Shown here one piece after another: positions 1-10,769 of a stretch of DNA of 64,000 nucleotides. The first letter of the stretch is position 1. Each line of letters begins with the position of its first letter. The position numbers and the translations under genes are program-made. Source of the stretch: Takakia lepidozioides (Eukaryota; Streptophyta; Takakiopsida; Takakiales; Takakiaceae); NCBI GenBank assembly GCA_030704615.1, contig CM060733.1:72230001-72294000 (forward strand). The letters are read 5' to 3'. Under the pieces are notes generated by a model. The model saw only the letters and a program-made list of their open reading frames with translations. It ran no database searches and had not been told where the DNA came from.

Positions 1-149
1 AGGTGGAAGGAATCAGTGATTTGGTGTTTGATAACTGGCTCCACAAGGCTACATTTTGAAGTTAGGTGTGTATTCAAACATGCCGTTTTCTTCTCTTCAA
101 GTATGTGATGAGTATCTTATTGCAATTCTGACAAATATATTATTTGCAG

Positions 150-338
150 CTCGAAAAGCGCGCCGTCATTGTACTGGATCAGACTTTGAAGGACCTGAAC
201 ATTTCGATTGTTTCCCCTCCCCAAATGTCATTGGAGGCATACATAAGGAAGTGGAGAGGTCTCACCTGGAGATACTGTTTTTTCCGGGAGTTCTCCAAAG
301 ATGGTAACATTTTACGGTCCAACGACTTTGATAGTTAG
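150..338 (+). CDS. possible 3'-terminal exon, unknown product
   Basis: A TTTGCAG acceptor ends at 149 and is followed by an open frame of 62 codons to a TAG at 336-338. The translation starts LEKRAVIVLDQTLKDL and contains WRGLTWRYCFFREF, a dense aromatic and charged composition unlike a random frame. The overlapping frame at 56-307 reads worse and is treated as a shadow. Just upstream, another frame codes for VEGISDLVFDNWLHKATF before a stop at 55-57, possibly the previous exon. I do not recognise the family. The gene would enter from outside the window, so it could equally be a transposon ORF. Confidence 0.3.
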   Translation, partial: LEKRAVIVLDQTLKDLNISIVSPPQMSLEAYIRKWRGLTWRYCFFREFSKDGNILRSNDFDS

Positions 339-454
339 GTTGGAGGAGAGTGGGCCATGATGCAAGTTGTGTACAGGTGCAATGTCATACTTGAAACTCT
401 ACTGCTTTTTTTGGGAAAAAATGTGGCTTCATAAGGATTGCAATCATAGATCCA

Positions 455-1045
455 GATTGAATGTCGTTGACAACATTCACTTCTTTGTCTGAGTCATTCT
501 TAAGCGAGTATATGAATTCACCTGGTTAGGATCTAAGGGTGTAATTATAGTGTCCCTGATTAGAATTGATAATGTCCTTGAATGGCGTTGATGACATTCA
601 CATCCGGAGTTGTTGAGAGGTCCTCAGAGTTATGTAAATTTTTGTAATGTCCATAGAGGTTACAGTGAGGGTTCCTCACTTCATATTGCTGAACGTCAAT
701 GCAGACATTCAGTTATTCTGCATTGTTTTTGCCTCTTGCGAGGAATCTGGAGGCTTGATAAGCTCTGTTATGAGAAATCCAAAGTGAATGTCGTTGACGA
801 CATTCACTTCTGTGTCTGTATTATTCAACAGCGACAATTTGAATTTACATGGATTGGGAGCTAAGTAATTGGTTCCTTGTTGGTATTGTTGTGAATGGCG
901 TTGACGCCATTCACATACAGTGTTGTTGTGAGGTCCTCAGTGATATGTTCGTTATGAATGTGCATTGAGTTTTCCTGGAGGGTTCCTTACTCGAGTTTAT
1001 GATTTCCATCTTGTGATTTTGCTTCATTTGAGGAATAATTAGGCT
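455..1045. repeat. tandem repeat, ~320-bp unit, with two palindromes per unit
   Basis: Two diverged copies are visible (about 455-765 and 780-1040). Each has a palindrome of the GAATGTCG..CATTC type followed about 110-120 bp later by one of the GAATGGCG..CATTC type, then the shared text TTGTTGAGAGGTCCTCAG / TTGTTGTGAGGTCCTCAG. The palindromes lie at 459-478, 580-599, 784-807 and 891-914. The last two are perfect with 11-nt arms around a central TG. A third copy may begin at 1031 (AGGCTTGATTAGTGAATGTC). No open frame spans the region. Confidence 0.75.
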
Positions 1046-1320
1046 TGATTAGTGAATGTCCATCCCTCATTCATCCTTCTACATTCATTTTTCACACTCA
1101 TCCATATGTTTATCATCCAACTGTACATTCATCCATCCTTTATTCAATGCCTTTTATTATGTCGTCCAGCTTGTTTCCGCGGTTAAGGGTGCCAATCCGC
1201 GGGAATACACTCCACTTCTTTCTGGGCGCGTGGTAACGCGGCCTTCATGTGTGATGACATGGAGTGAGCCCCGTGACGTGGCATTTGCACAAGGTGACGT
1301 GGCGTGAGCGCAGTTGTGCT
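1046..1320. other. gene-free spacer with transposon-end-like words
   Basis: The stretch is pyrimidine-rich up to 1160, then carries CCGCGG...CCGCGGG and repeated GACGTGGC / GCGTGAGC words. These resemble the GTGAGCCC-rich left end of the MULE-like element at 16687. I see no convincing gene; the short frames here are shadows. Confidence 0.35.
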
Positions 1321-1329
1321 CCCTCCAAC

Positions 1330-2098
1330 AGCTCTCCAGGCCAACTCACTGCAGGTGAATGCTGCTAGTGTCGGCATCTTGCCCCGCTGGACAACCACAA
1401 CTCCCCCAATGAATATCACAGGGAGCTACACACGCCGGCCCTCCCCTAACTGCCATCCAGGCCTATAGGAGGCTGTCTCCTCCCAAAAATCCAGGGTGAA
1501 GCCCATGGGGTACAACACTGCCCTACCAACTATGACATCGTAAGAGACCGCATCTGTCACAATGGCCTTGGCTCTCATCACTGAGCCATCTGTTGGATGA
1601 TCCGGCTGTAGTCTGATAGCCAACTCATGCCGTGTCATGCCCCGAGCCTGCTCCGATCCTCCCATTGACGTCTGTATATGGAAAGGACAAGGCTCCATGT
1701 CCGCCTCCGTGAGGCCCAAGCTTGCATGCAGCTCTGCCCATCATCAGTGGCTGAGCTCCCGAGTCCAACAAGACTCGCAGTGGCTGGTATCTCTTGCATG
1801 CCGGTCCACTCAAATAGAAGATGTCATCCTGGTTGTCTAACATGACAACTTCAGGTGTCACCATGGCGCGCTCAATGGCTGGCCTAGCTGGCAGCTCCGC
1901 CAACCCGGCAGCTGCAGCTTGCCATGGCGCCGCCGTGGCAGTCTTGACCCTCAAATCCAAGGATCCCTTCGGCACTACACCTCCCACTATCTCCGCAGAA
2001 GATGAAGTAACCTCCTCACTCTCATAGAGTGTAGCTGCCAGTCTAAACACTGCAGCTGGTCGCACCCCCGGCATCGCAATCATGGTAGCCAAGAACAA
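1330..2098 (-). pseudogene. retroviral-type aspartic protease region of a Ty3/gypsy-like element (broken)
   Basis: Reading down from 2098 on the minus strand, the frame carries LRVLLDSGAQPLMMG, the D-[ST]-G-A active-site loop of a retropepsin-like protease. A frameshift near 1720-1625 moves to the next frame, which has VSYDVIVGRAVLYPMGF followed by FWEETASYRPGW, the expected C-terminal half of the fold. A TAG at about 1426 then interrupts before coding continues briefly to about 1330. In Ty3/gypsy elements this domain cuts the Gag-Pol polyprotein. No reverse transcriptase follows, so the copy is truncated as well as frameshifted. It continues from the gag region immediately upstream on the same strand. 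Confidence 0.8.
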
Positions 2099-2104
2099 TG
2101 GAGC

Positions 2105-2557
2105 CTAGCACACAGATGTGGCCGCCCCTAGTAGCACATTAGCTGTTGTAGCCTTGGCAGCAGGTAGTGGTGTTGCATGTGTGTCTCTCCCCAATGGCAC
2201 AATAACCTCCGCCTCGGTAGCAGTTGGGCGAGAACTAGGTGCCATGGATGGCGTCGATACTGTCTCCGCCAATGTGAATGATTGAGGCAGCCTAGCCTGA
2301 CGGCTTGCCTCCCCACGCTGTGGATCTAACTCCACCTCCGCACCTCGTGGCTCAGGAACTCGTGCTGCACCTCTAGTCACGGCTGCAGCAGACTCCACCT
2401 GCACTAGTGGTAGTGCTGCCCTGCACATGAATCCCATGCCTCCCATATCTCCTCCCTCAGGAGCAGGAGGTGGACCCTCAGGCCTTGGAGCTGGTACCAC
2501 CTGAGCTGTGGCCATGGCAACAAGTCGCTGCTCTAGCTGCTGAAGCCGGTTGGCCAT
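2105..2557 (-). pseudogene. Gag-Pro linker of the gypsy-like element
   Basis: The open frame begins MANRLQQLEQRLVAMATAQ and is rich in Ala, Pro and Glu with no recognisable domain. It lies between the zinc-knuckle end of gag and the protease, in the same frame as the protease N-terminal part. A stop at 2105-2107 separates the two frames. Low-complexity linkers between nucleocapsid and protease are common in this class, so I treat it as part of the same decayed polyprotein. Confidence 0.6.
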
Positions 2558-2564
2558 GCCTTGG

Positions 2565-3967
2565 TCAACACCCCAACCTCCTCGTCCCTGGCCATGCTGA
2601 GCTTGCCCTTGGTCTGCACCTCGTGCCTGACCACCTCGTACTCTCTGAGCTGCTCCACCTCACGCCCCGGCCACCTTTGTTCCGTTGGAACTGGCTCGGC
2701 CGCAGCTCAGGATGCAAGTCATAACATTGGGCCTCTCCATGCCCATACTTGCCACAATGCCCACACTGCAACTGTGCAGGCTGTGTGCCTGGGCTATCCC
2801 TTTGTCGTTCTCTGGGCAATCCTTCTTAACATGGGGTCCTCCACATGTCCAACACACCACATCCGCCCATTGTTGGCCTGCAAATGAAGGGAGAGACCCT
2901 GCATCTAAGGTCATCTCTGTCCTTCCTTGGGCTTCACCTGAGCTCCCTTGTTGCCTTGAGCACGTTGAGGTAGTGGTTGGCTAGGAACACCACTACCCTG
3001 TGGTGTCTCCTTAGCAAATCCCACCATGACCACTCGTTCCTCCACCATGTTGAGCTCTATCGGCTCTGCCAGCAAAAACACATTTGTTAAGGTGGGCTGG
3101 GCCACTTGTAGGAGAGTTCCATCCCGCACCCTTCTCCTCAGCTCCTTGTCCAATATCCCATACCAGAATTGGACTGCCTGAGCTTCCGTAACCCCTTGGG
3201 TTACATTTATCAAGCGCCTCATGCGAGTGAAAGCCCCCCTCAAGCTCTCAGTAGGCTTCTGTTGGAACTCTTGCAAGCTCCGCAACTTCTCTGTCCTCAC
3301 CCCTTGGTAGTTCCCTCTCAACTCTTCGAAGAACTCCACAACAAGGTTGAAGGCAGACACAAGTACTAGTGCTGGTGCGGCAGTGGCTTGGGTGGACGTC
3401 GTAGCTACGGTACCACTAGTCTCACCAGTCCCACTGCTGCTTGTTGAAGCTGCCGATGTAGCTGCAGGTGTAGCTACTACCCTTGTGGCTCTAGTGCCCC
3501 TAGTGATGGAGACATAGTTGGGTGACCAGTACATCCTCCACTCCTCAATCTCAACCTCATGCCCCCACCTAAACTTATGGTAATCATCCATGGGCGGCCC
3601 CTCAAGGTGCTGAAACAGCCCGTTCCATGCCATGAAAGGCGTAAATAGTTGTGGATTGCCCATTTGCTGCAAATTACACCAACTATCAAACTCTTGGGTT
3701 AAATTGTCCAGCTCAATGGTGCCCACTGCTCCAGAATACCTACGTGGCCCCTTGGTAGCTCCATACATCTCCTCCATTGTATCCACACAGCAATGGCAAT
3801 GAAGTAACTTGCACCGTCAGCGTGAACCCTCCTGATTCAGAGTCTGAATCAGAACCTTCCTTGGAAAAAACAGGAGGTGAAGGTGGCCTAAACCGCACAC
3901 ATTGTCTCGTGTACCCACTAGTATCTCTAGTGCTCGTACCGGCACTCTCCCCAGCAACTAGTGGCAC
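2565..3967 (-). pseudogene. Ty3/gypsy-like Gag (capsid and two zinc knuckles), frameshifted
   Basis: Gag probably starts at 3967 (MPLVAGESAGTSTRDTSGYT) and shifts frame near 3786. The largest frame (3786-2911, 291 aa) has the retrotransposon-gag pattern: AFNLVVEFFEELRGNYQG, a QEFQQKPTESLRGAF segment, then FWYGILDKELRRRV. After another shift come two zinc knuckles: CWTCGGPHVKKDC near 2850 (one residue short of the usual C-X2-C-X4-H-X4-C) and CGHCGKYGHGEAQC near 2750 in a third frame (canonical spacing). Gag would form the particle and bind element RNA. At least three frame changes make this a pseudogene. No flanking LTR pair or primer-binding site was found by eye. Confidence 0.8.
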
Positions 3968-4640
3968 CTCCGTGTTGACAAACTGACACTCAACCGGTCA
4001 TGAACATGTCCCTAACCCCCTTTCCACAAGGTAACCGGGTAGAGAACCTGTTGCGGCTTATGGTTTGGAATACTAGGTTCCTAACATAGCCTGCACCTGC
4101 ATCTGCATCCACCGCAAGCACTCATATGGTTGGCTGGTCATCACCTCCAACCTCACCACAGGAGAAACAATGATGGTCTGACTGGTCATCACCCCAGCCT
4201 CATCATTGACAGCACGGTCTAGGACTGGCCGGTGATCAAATCCGGACAAATCACCTATAAAAACAAGCGCCCACACAAAACTAACATGGCGCACAGTCAA
4301 GCATGCAGGTGTGGAGGGGATCCAAACACAAGAAATCAGAACGACAACTCCCCCACACCAAAAACAACTCCACGGTGTCGAACCTGCAATGACACCTCAG
4401 CCCAAACCTGGACTGACTCTTGCCTCCACCTACGGAAAGGTCTTGGCTTAATGAGAGGGTGGAAAACTATGAGGAAGAGAAGCTAAAGCAATGCCTAACC
4501 CCAGCATGCCCTCATTCCAACACTCTTCCTCTCCTCTCTTCCCTCACTTGCATGACCATGGGAATATCATGACGATCCTCCTCAAACCGCCCTCCATGAG
4601 CTCCTGAAATTCGGCCTTCAAAGACCCACCCAAAACAGTC
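3968..4640. other. gene-free region upstream of gag
   Basis: This is where the 5' leader or LTR of the minus-strand gypsy-like element would be expected. The plus strand is CA- and AC-rich. I searched for the complement of a tRNA-Met primer-binding site and did not find it. No credible gene. Confidence 0.3.
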
Positions 4641-4960
4641 CGCCAAGCCTCCACGGGTCAGCACAGGCTGTCTATAGACCAGCACAGGCCTACACAGATC
4701 ACATATCAAGCCGTCACAGCCCCACACAGGCCACAGGTCACAGGCCACAGCCCATCACAACCCCACAGGTCATAGTCCGTCACAGCCCCACAGCCCACAG
4801 GTCACAGCCCATCTCAACCGCATAGGCCACAGCCCGTCAGAGCCCCACAAGCCACAGGCCACATGTCACGGCCTGTCACAGCCCTACACTTGTCACAGGG
4901 TCACAGCCCCACAGGCCACAGGTCACAGCCAGTCACAGCCCGTCACAGCCCCAACCATGG
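4641..4960. repeat. degenerate minisatellite, ~30-bp unit
   Basis: Words such as CCCGTCACAGCCCCACAGG and CCACAGGTCACAG recur about ten times with small changes in spacing, making a C/A-rich minisatellite. It ends at the CCAACCATGGCCGC text near 4950. Confidence 0.75.
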
Positions 4961-5384
4961 CCGCTCATGGCAGTTTAGCCATTTCTCCAAGGGGTTTAGC
5001 CACGCCTAGCTAGGGTTTGTGTCTCTTGACCCTTGAGCTCTCTTGCAACGAGCTATGGTAGATGTGAAGAAATCTGCAATGTATTCTTGCTCTCTTCGGC
5101 TCCCACTCACCACCAATAGTAGCCCTAAGCCATGAGGAAGATGGTTGCCACAAACCAAGCCCTCTTTCTCACTTAGACTCCCCAAGCATGCCACTAAACT
5201 CAATGGCAAACAACCAAGCCTTGCTAGTTTTCAGCCCTTGTGAGCACTCATTCAGGCGCTCTCCTTGGCCATAGCATGTGTCTTAGAGCCTATTCCAGCC
5301 CCCTACACCTGCCACTTCAAGAGCCATGCTCTATCTAGGCTTTAAGTTGAAACCCCAACTCAAAACATACTCTACAAGTGTCGG

Positions 5385-5630
5385 ACTGTCACATAAGAGC
5401 AGATCAGCCCCTTACCTTCCCTTCTGGCTCTCCAAAGCTTGAAGATGGAGGCCTAACTAGGCTGAATGCATGCTCCACACATGCACTACTCCCACATAAG
5501 AGAAATCAACCCTTCCATCTTCCTTGCTTGCTCTCCAAGGTTGAAGATATGAGCTTCAATGGGCTGATTGCATGCTCCGCACATGTAACCCCCTCACACA
5601 AGAGATATCAGCCCCTGATCTTGGCTCCTT
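5385..5630. repeat. tandem repeat, ~103-bp unit
   Basis: CACATAAGAG..ATCAGCCC-like blocks recur at 5390, 5493 and 5595, each followed by CTTCC, GCTCTCCAA and GCATGCTCC(A/G)CACATG. A fourth, more diverged copy is at about 5918. The array lies in C-rich DNA (4961-6360) with no gene that I can support. Confidence 0.6.
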
Positions 5631-6830
5631 GATGCTTCTCTAAAACCAAACTAAGCACTCCATAGCCTTTGCCAAGCTCTTGAAACCCTAAGGTCTATAT
5701 TTCCAGCCACAATACACTCCTTTGGTGATGCAAGAGCTATTCTTCCAAGCTCTGAAACCCTAGGTGCACATGAACTAATTCTCATGCATATTCCCTGGCT
5801 TTAGAGCGCCTTGCTGCTGCCCTTCCAGCCCCGCTCTTGCCACTCCAAGAGCCCTTATACCGCTAGAGTTTCAGATTGAAACCCCCAATTCAACATAGCC
5901 ACAAATGCATTGGCTTGCATACAAGAGAAATCAGCCATCTCTCTTCACTCGTACCTCTTTATGAGCTTGAAGTTGGAGCTCCCGATAGCTATGACTTGTA
6001 TCTAACACCCTCGCAGCTCCACACTCACCACACTTGGCTGCCACAGCGTTGAGCTATGCAACACTGCTCTTTGACACATGCTGCCTATCTCTGTATCCAT
6101 TGCAAACCTGCAACCTGTTCGCCTTGCACCCTATCCGCTTTGGACAGGCTCATGCATGAATCCCTGCATTCTAAGTTGAACCACTTCTCATCTGAAAACA
6201 CACAAGTGCTACAAAGCAACTCGAACCTGGCACTCACAGACTCGAGCTCATCTTTCTCGAGTGATAAAGAAGAAGAATACAAGCACAAGCTCATGTGAGC
6301 TCAAAAGCTGAAGCATAAACTCATGCATATATAAACTCAAATACAAGTCAAGCCAAATGCACCCCACGCCATGGGGAATCCACACTACGGCGCCATAGCT
6401 AGGCGCGGTGAGGCTCAACTCGAGAAAGATGAGTCTCCCGCGCTTGCCGTGAAGATAACCACTCCAGGGCCTAAATCTGCCTTGATCCCTGGATTGACAC
6501 TTGGGCCAATCCCAAATATCAATATGTAAAAGCTAGTTATTTCCTAGCTAATTTCATACTAGTGGTGAAATAACTTGACATGGCCGCTGCTGTGGAGGCT
6601 GAAGGTTATGACCTCGACCCTCGTGCTTTTCCTGATGCTGAAGTTCATCCAGGCAAGATTCATGGTATGAAAAGGCGCAGCTGTCTATGGGATTTACCAT
6701 ACTGAAAGGTACCCCCTGCCATTGTACTTTGTGGTGAAAATCCTTGGGCCCTGTTTTGTTTTTTTTTTTTGGAGTTAGATAAGCTTCCAGCACTTCCTAG
6801 GTTTTATTTCCTTTCAAGGATGAAATCCTA
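5631..6830. other. gene-free region between the gypsy leader and the LINE
   Basis: It contains repeated TTCCAGCC, AAGCTC and GAAACCCTA words to about 6000, then unique-looking sequence. Short frames here (for example 6056-6298) lack any domain signal and overlap oppositely oriented frames. Confidence 0.3.
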
Positions 6831-6831
6831 G

Positions 6832-8360
6832 TTGTTGCCCATGAATGAATTCTGGGATCTCGCTGTGGATGAATTCGTCTTCACTAAGGCCCTTTATGAT
6901 TCATGCCTCAAATCCCTCTCCAAATATAAGGCCCCCGGCCCATATCTCATCCCCAATGCCATACTCCAGACTCTTGATCCACAATTCCACTCTCTCATTT
7001 TTAAGTTCTTTCAACTCTGTTATCGTTTACGCCATATCCCTCCCTCATGGAAACACAGCCGCACTATCCTCCTATATAAAAAAGGAGACTCCGCCGACCT
7101 TGGCAACTGCCGCCCTATTGCTTTGGCTAAAACTATATATAAACTCTTCACTAGCACGCTGACCACGATGCTCTCCAGTTATGGGGAACACCACCGTATC
7201 CTCAGCGATCCCCAAGAAGGTTTCTGGGCCACTTGGAGTACCACCCGACAAATACAATATGCACTCTCCGCTCTAGAAGACGCCAAACTCACGAAACAAG
7301 ACATCTACCTCTTATACATTGACTTTAAAAATGCCTTTGGGTCTCTGGACCATGCTCGACTTCTTGCAATTATGACGGACCTAGGTTACCCAGCAGATGC
7401 CATCCAACTCATAGGCAACATCTATAATGGTAGTACCACAAAATACTCAGGCTCATACTACGGCTCCACTCCCCCTATTCCAATCCTGCGAGTACCATCC
7501 AAGGGGACACCTTAAGCCCCAACCTCTTTATCATCTTCTTAGAATCACTCCTGAGATGGATTGATCGTGGCAAACTAGGCTACCACTACAAAACCTCTGC
7601 CACCAAAATCTCTGCGGATGCATATGCAGACAATCTAGCCATCCTAGTTCACAAACCTCAGCATCTCAATCGTCAAGTGGACAAACTATTTCGGTTCAAC
7701 CAATGGTCTGGCATGGAGCTAAGCCTACACAAATGCGCCATTACCACAACTACCTTCCACAATAAGCTCACCAAAACCACTATCACCTCACACTGTAAAT
7801 TGCACATCCACTACCAGAACAAAAACTTCCCATTCTTAGGCCCAGACGAACCCTACACCTACCTAGGAATACAACTCGTTCCCTCGCTTACATGGCACTT
7901 ACAAAAAAGCACTACGCTCTCTAGACTAACCAATAGAAGTCTGGCCCTCCTCAAGGCTCCGGTCTCCATCCACCCCAAACTCTCACTAATTCAATCCGTT
8001 CTTAAACCACAAGTCCAATATTCCTTTCATGCTGTACCCTAGTTCTCCCTTCCTGATATCAAATTAATCGACAAGAACTTCATTCAACTCACTAAACGTA
8101 TATGTGGTCTTCTCACCAGCACTCCTAACGCCTTCACCCAGCTCCCAACAGATAGCTATGGCATAGGTACCAGCCCATTAATTACCTACTACGCCCGCAC
8201 CCTTGGCACATAGCTGCAAGAAGCTCTCAATGACCCCGGACGGTTAGGCCTTATCTACAGGGGCCTCCTCAAATTCCTAGCCACCAAATATAATGGTCTT
8301 TATTCCCTCCCAACCCTTTACCCCCAATCTTGTCGTCACTCCCCCACTGCTTGAACTCTC
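6832..8360 (+). pseudogene. non-LTR retrotransposon reverse transcriptase (dead copy)
   Basis: The frame from 6832 shows ordered RT blocks: KYKAPGPYLIPNAIL, SWKHSRTILLYKKGD, NCRPIALAKTIYKL and LLYIDFKNAFGSLDHARL (the first catalytic Asp). A one-base loss near 7493 throws the frame out. It resumes as IQGDTLSPNLFIIFLE, AYADNLAIL and then YTYLGIQLVPSLTWHL. The catalytic YADD box reads YADN, so the second Asp of the pair is lost. Stops at 8040-8042, about 8211 and about 8353 interrupt a C-terminal part that is still readable (QLPTDSYGIGTSPLI). No endonuclease domain precedes it, so the copy is 5'-truncated. Confidence 0.85.
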
Positions 8361-8599
8361 TATATCCTACGCCAAATGAACATCAGCATACAAACCGATC
8401 TCCCGAACTATCCTAACACTACCTCCCCCTCGAACAAGCGTGGCTCAACAGTCCATTTCTCTCCGATTTTGAGGATTCACACCCTCGCCAAAATCGCCCA
8501 TATTTGCCTACTTCAAAGTGAAACACATTACGACACTCGCCCAACTCACCACAACCTCTGGCTACTGACTACTCATCCCCAGTGAGTTCACTCTAAAAT

Positions 8600-8996
8600 A
8601 CTCCAGAGCCACCGTCAAAACGTGTCGGTACCTTTCCAAGGCCCATAGTGCAGAGAAAAGTTTCATATCCCAATCGGTACCAGCTCCGGAAATAGTTTTA
8701 GTCAAAGTTCCACATAATTGCCCATTGGTCTTCTCAGTCTACCCGTTAACGCAGGGATGATAGGTTGTAGTATGCTTGATGACATATTTAGCAGTCAATT
8801 GCTCAATGGTAGAATTTAAGAAATGTGTGCCACGATCGCTCACCAGCTCACGAGGGCATCCAAATCGCGTAATAATATTTTCGTACAGAAATTGAGCGAC
8901 CACTTCGGCAGTATCGGTACGGGTGGCCATCGCCTCTGCCCATTTAGTCACGTATTCTATTGCTACAAGATATACCCAAGACAACACATACTTTTG
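8600..8996 (-). pseudogene. gypsy integrase core fragment A
   Basis: On the minus strand the frame reads YLVAIEYVTKWAEAMATRT, then FLYENIITRFGCPRELVSDR and GTHFLN, a typical Ty3/gypsy integrase core (rve) with the catalytic Asp of SDRGTHF. After HPCVNG a TAG replaces the Gln expected in the NGQTEKTNG-type segment, and coding remains readable down to about 8600 (TDWDMKLFSALWALE). It lacks the zinc-binding N-terminus and everything after the core. Confidence 0.8.
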
Positions 8997-9050
8997 TTGA
9001 AACGTTCAGTTAGCCCGTTACATTGAGGGTGATAAAGAGTCGTGCACCGG
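8997..9050 (-). pseudogene. second integrase scrap joined to fragment A
   Basis: Minus-strand translation gives TTLYHPQCNGLTERFNK, the segment that normally lies downstream of SDRGTHF in an integrase core. Here it sits directly upstream of fragment A, so the two pieces cannot come from one colinear copy. This marks a recombination or nested-insertion junction near 8997. Confidence 0.6.
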
Positions 9051-9134
9051 CACCAGGCAGAAAATTTGTGGAGGGCCCGACACGAAGGGCCCTCCTCTCC
9101 CTAAAGAAACAGGTCATATGATGATGAGGGCAGT

Positions 9135-9154
9135 GCATTATACCGGTATAATGC
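9135..9154. repeat. perfect 20-bp palindrome
   Basis: The sequence is GCATTATACC followed immediately by its exact reverse complement. It lies beside the integrase scraps in otherwise gene-free DNA (9055-10640). Confidence 0.85.
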
Positions 9155-9159
9155 GCATT

Positions 9160-10640
9160 GTGCAATACACCGCGCCATATTGCATCCACACGCACTGGCG
9201 GGGCATTCAGGTTAATAAGGAACATATTTATACACTAGGAAATATGGCCTGGTTCTTTACGTTCTTCCACTATTCCTGTTGTTTTCCCTTAAAAAGTGCA
9301 GTCCGCCATCATGATGGAATTGTGTCAGGAAATTGAATTTCTTAATATTTTGTCATATTGATCAGACATCATTATTAAAAATTAACCTTGGGCATGTAGG
9401 GGTTAAGAGCTCAGTTTTAGCAGAATGCATGCAGAGTCAGCATGGCTTCTTGTCCAAGTCCTGCCCAAGAGTGGGGTTAGGGTTTCACTCCCGGCAACAC
9501 TCGTCTTAGCAAGTCAAGGATGTTGATGTTGATGGCACCACTAAACTGCTGCTGCCACTTGGGTGTTCCATCAATTATAACCAGTGTCCCTTGTAAATTC
9601 TTTTGTTTCTTTCCTGCTCGGGCCTTCCTGTGGTGGCCTGGTGATCTAAAACATTTCTTTCCTCCTCTCTAACTTGGTCCTTACTTTCCACTCGCATATT
9701 GAAAGTGGTGATTAGGGCTTTTGGACCATTTCCTGGGTGATTCCTCACTCCATTATGGTGCGCACACCTCAAGGGGTTCTGCTTCAAGGTTATCTTACAG
9801 GCATCTTGTGAAAGTTTTGCACCTCAGCCTTGAAGTTTGAACAACTTGTATGCTTCTGGCTTTTTGGCTTGTGGCACTCAAAAATACACAAAAAACATGG
9901 ACTGTGGTTATTGCTTTCTTTGGCATCTGCATAAAACTCCTCAACAGATGATAACTAAAAACTCGAGAGTTGAGCCCAACCAAACAGAGTGCTCGGTAAT
10001 ACCAAAGAACTCACAACTTGAAAAAAACTTGCGTACTACAGAAGCAACCTTGCATTGCACACTTTGAAACAAAGCCGCCCACAGTCATCCTCGATTATAA
10101 CTTAAACCTACAAACTCGATGGTCATGTTTTGTCCCCATGTCCCTGTCAACCGTGAATTCTGTCACTTTGTCAACGTCAATCAGTGCTTTTCCCAACCAC
10201 CTGAGACTATCATATAGGGTTGATATCTGGATCTCACATGAAACATGCACCTGACAATAACTATGACCAACTGGAAGATGAAAAGAGGGTAGACCAGTAA
10301 TGCAGAGAGGGGATGATCTCATGTTGCCGCCGAGCACTTCGCACAGCAAAGCTTGTATGGGTCAAGACCCAGAAGGGAAGAAAAATAAAACCAGGCAGTG
10401 AGGATTGGTGGGAATACTGATAATTGCGATATCACTGCAGTGCCTCCTCTTCCTGACTAATGTTTACACAACTCCTGAAGGAAGTCGCACCATCATCTGG
10501 CCGTCCATCAAGCTGATCGAGGAGGTAGACAGATACACACACCCAGCCCACAGGAAGATAGATTGGATGAGTAACCCAACCAAAAACTGGGCAAATTTTA
10601 GAATATGAAAGTGTCTAGCAAGGGACCACTGCTTATGTTG
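9160..10640. other. gene-free DNA 3' of the ERD2-like gene
   Basis: No frame here has a recognisable domain. The part from about 10250 to 10640 may hold the 3'-most exon or 3' UTR of the ERD2-like gene on the minus strand (see the separate entry). Confidence 0.4.
10290..10345 (-). other. candidate last-exon remnant of the ERD2-like gene
   Basis: Minus-strand GTGCTCGGCGGC encodes VLGG, reminiscent of the (V/F)xGGQL block that follows YYYVKS at the C-terminus of plant ERD2-like proteins. It lies about 430 bp downstream of a plausible donor at 10769. However, with the nearest AG acceptors the reading phase does not carry the VLGG frame, so the assignment is tentative. Confidence 0.25.
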
Positions 10641-10769
10641 GTCTAAGTAGGATTACTAACCTCACTGATGTTTCTAAGCAAAACGTAATGGCTACTGTGC
10701 ATTCCAAGCGAATACAAGTGAGATACTTTCTCATTGCTGAGCAAGGGAGAAGGAGCGGAGGTCAGATAC

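Noticed and set aside
3968-4640. Gypsy LTR and tRNA-Met primer-binding site
   Set aside because: No complement of the usual primer-binding sequence and no matching LTR pair could be found by eye.
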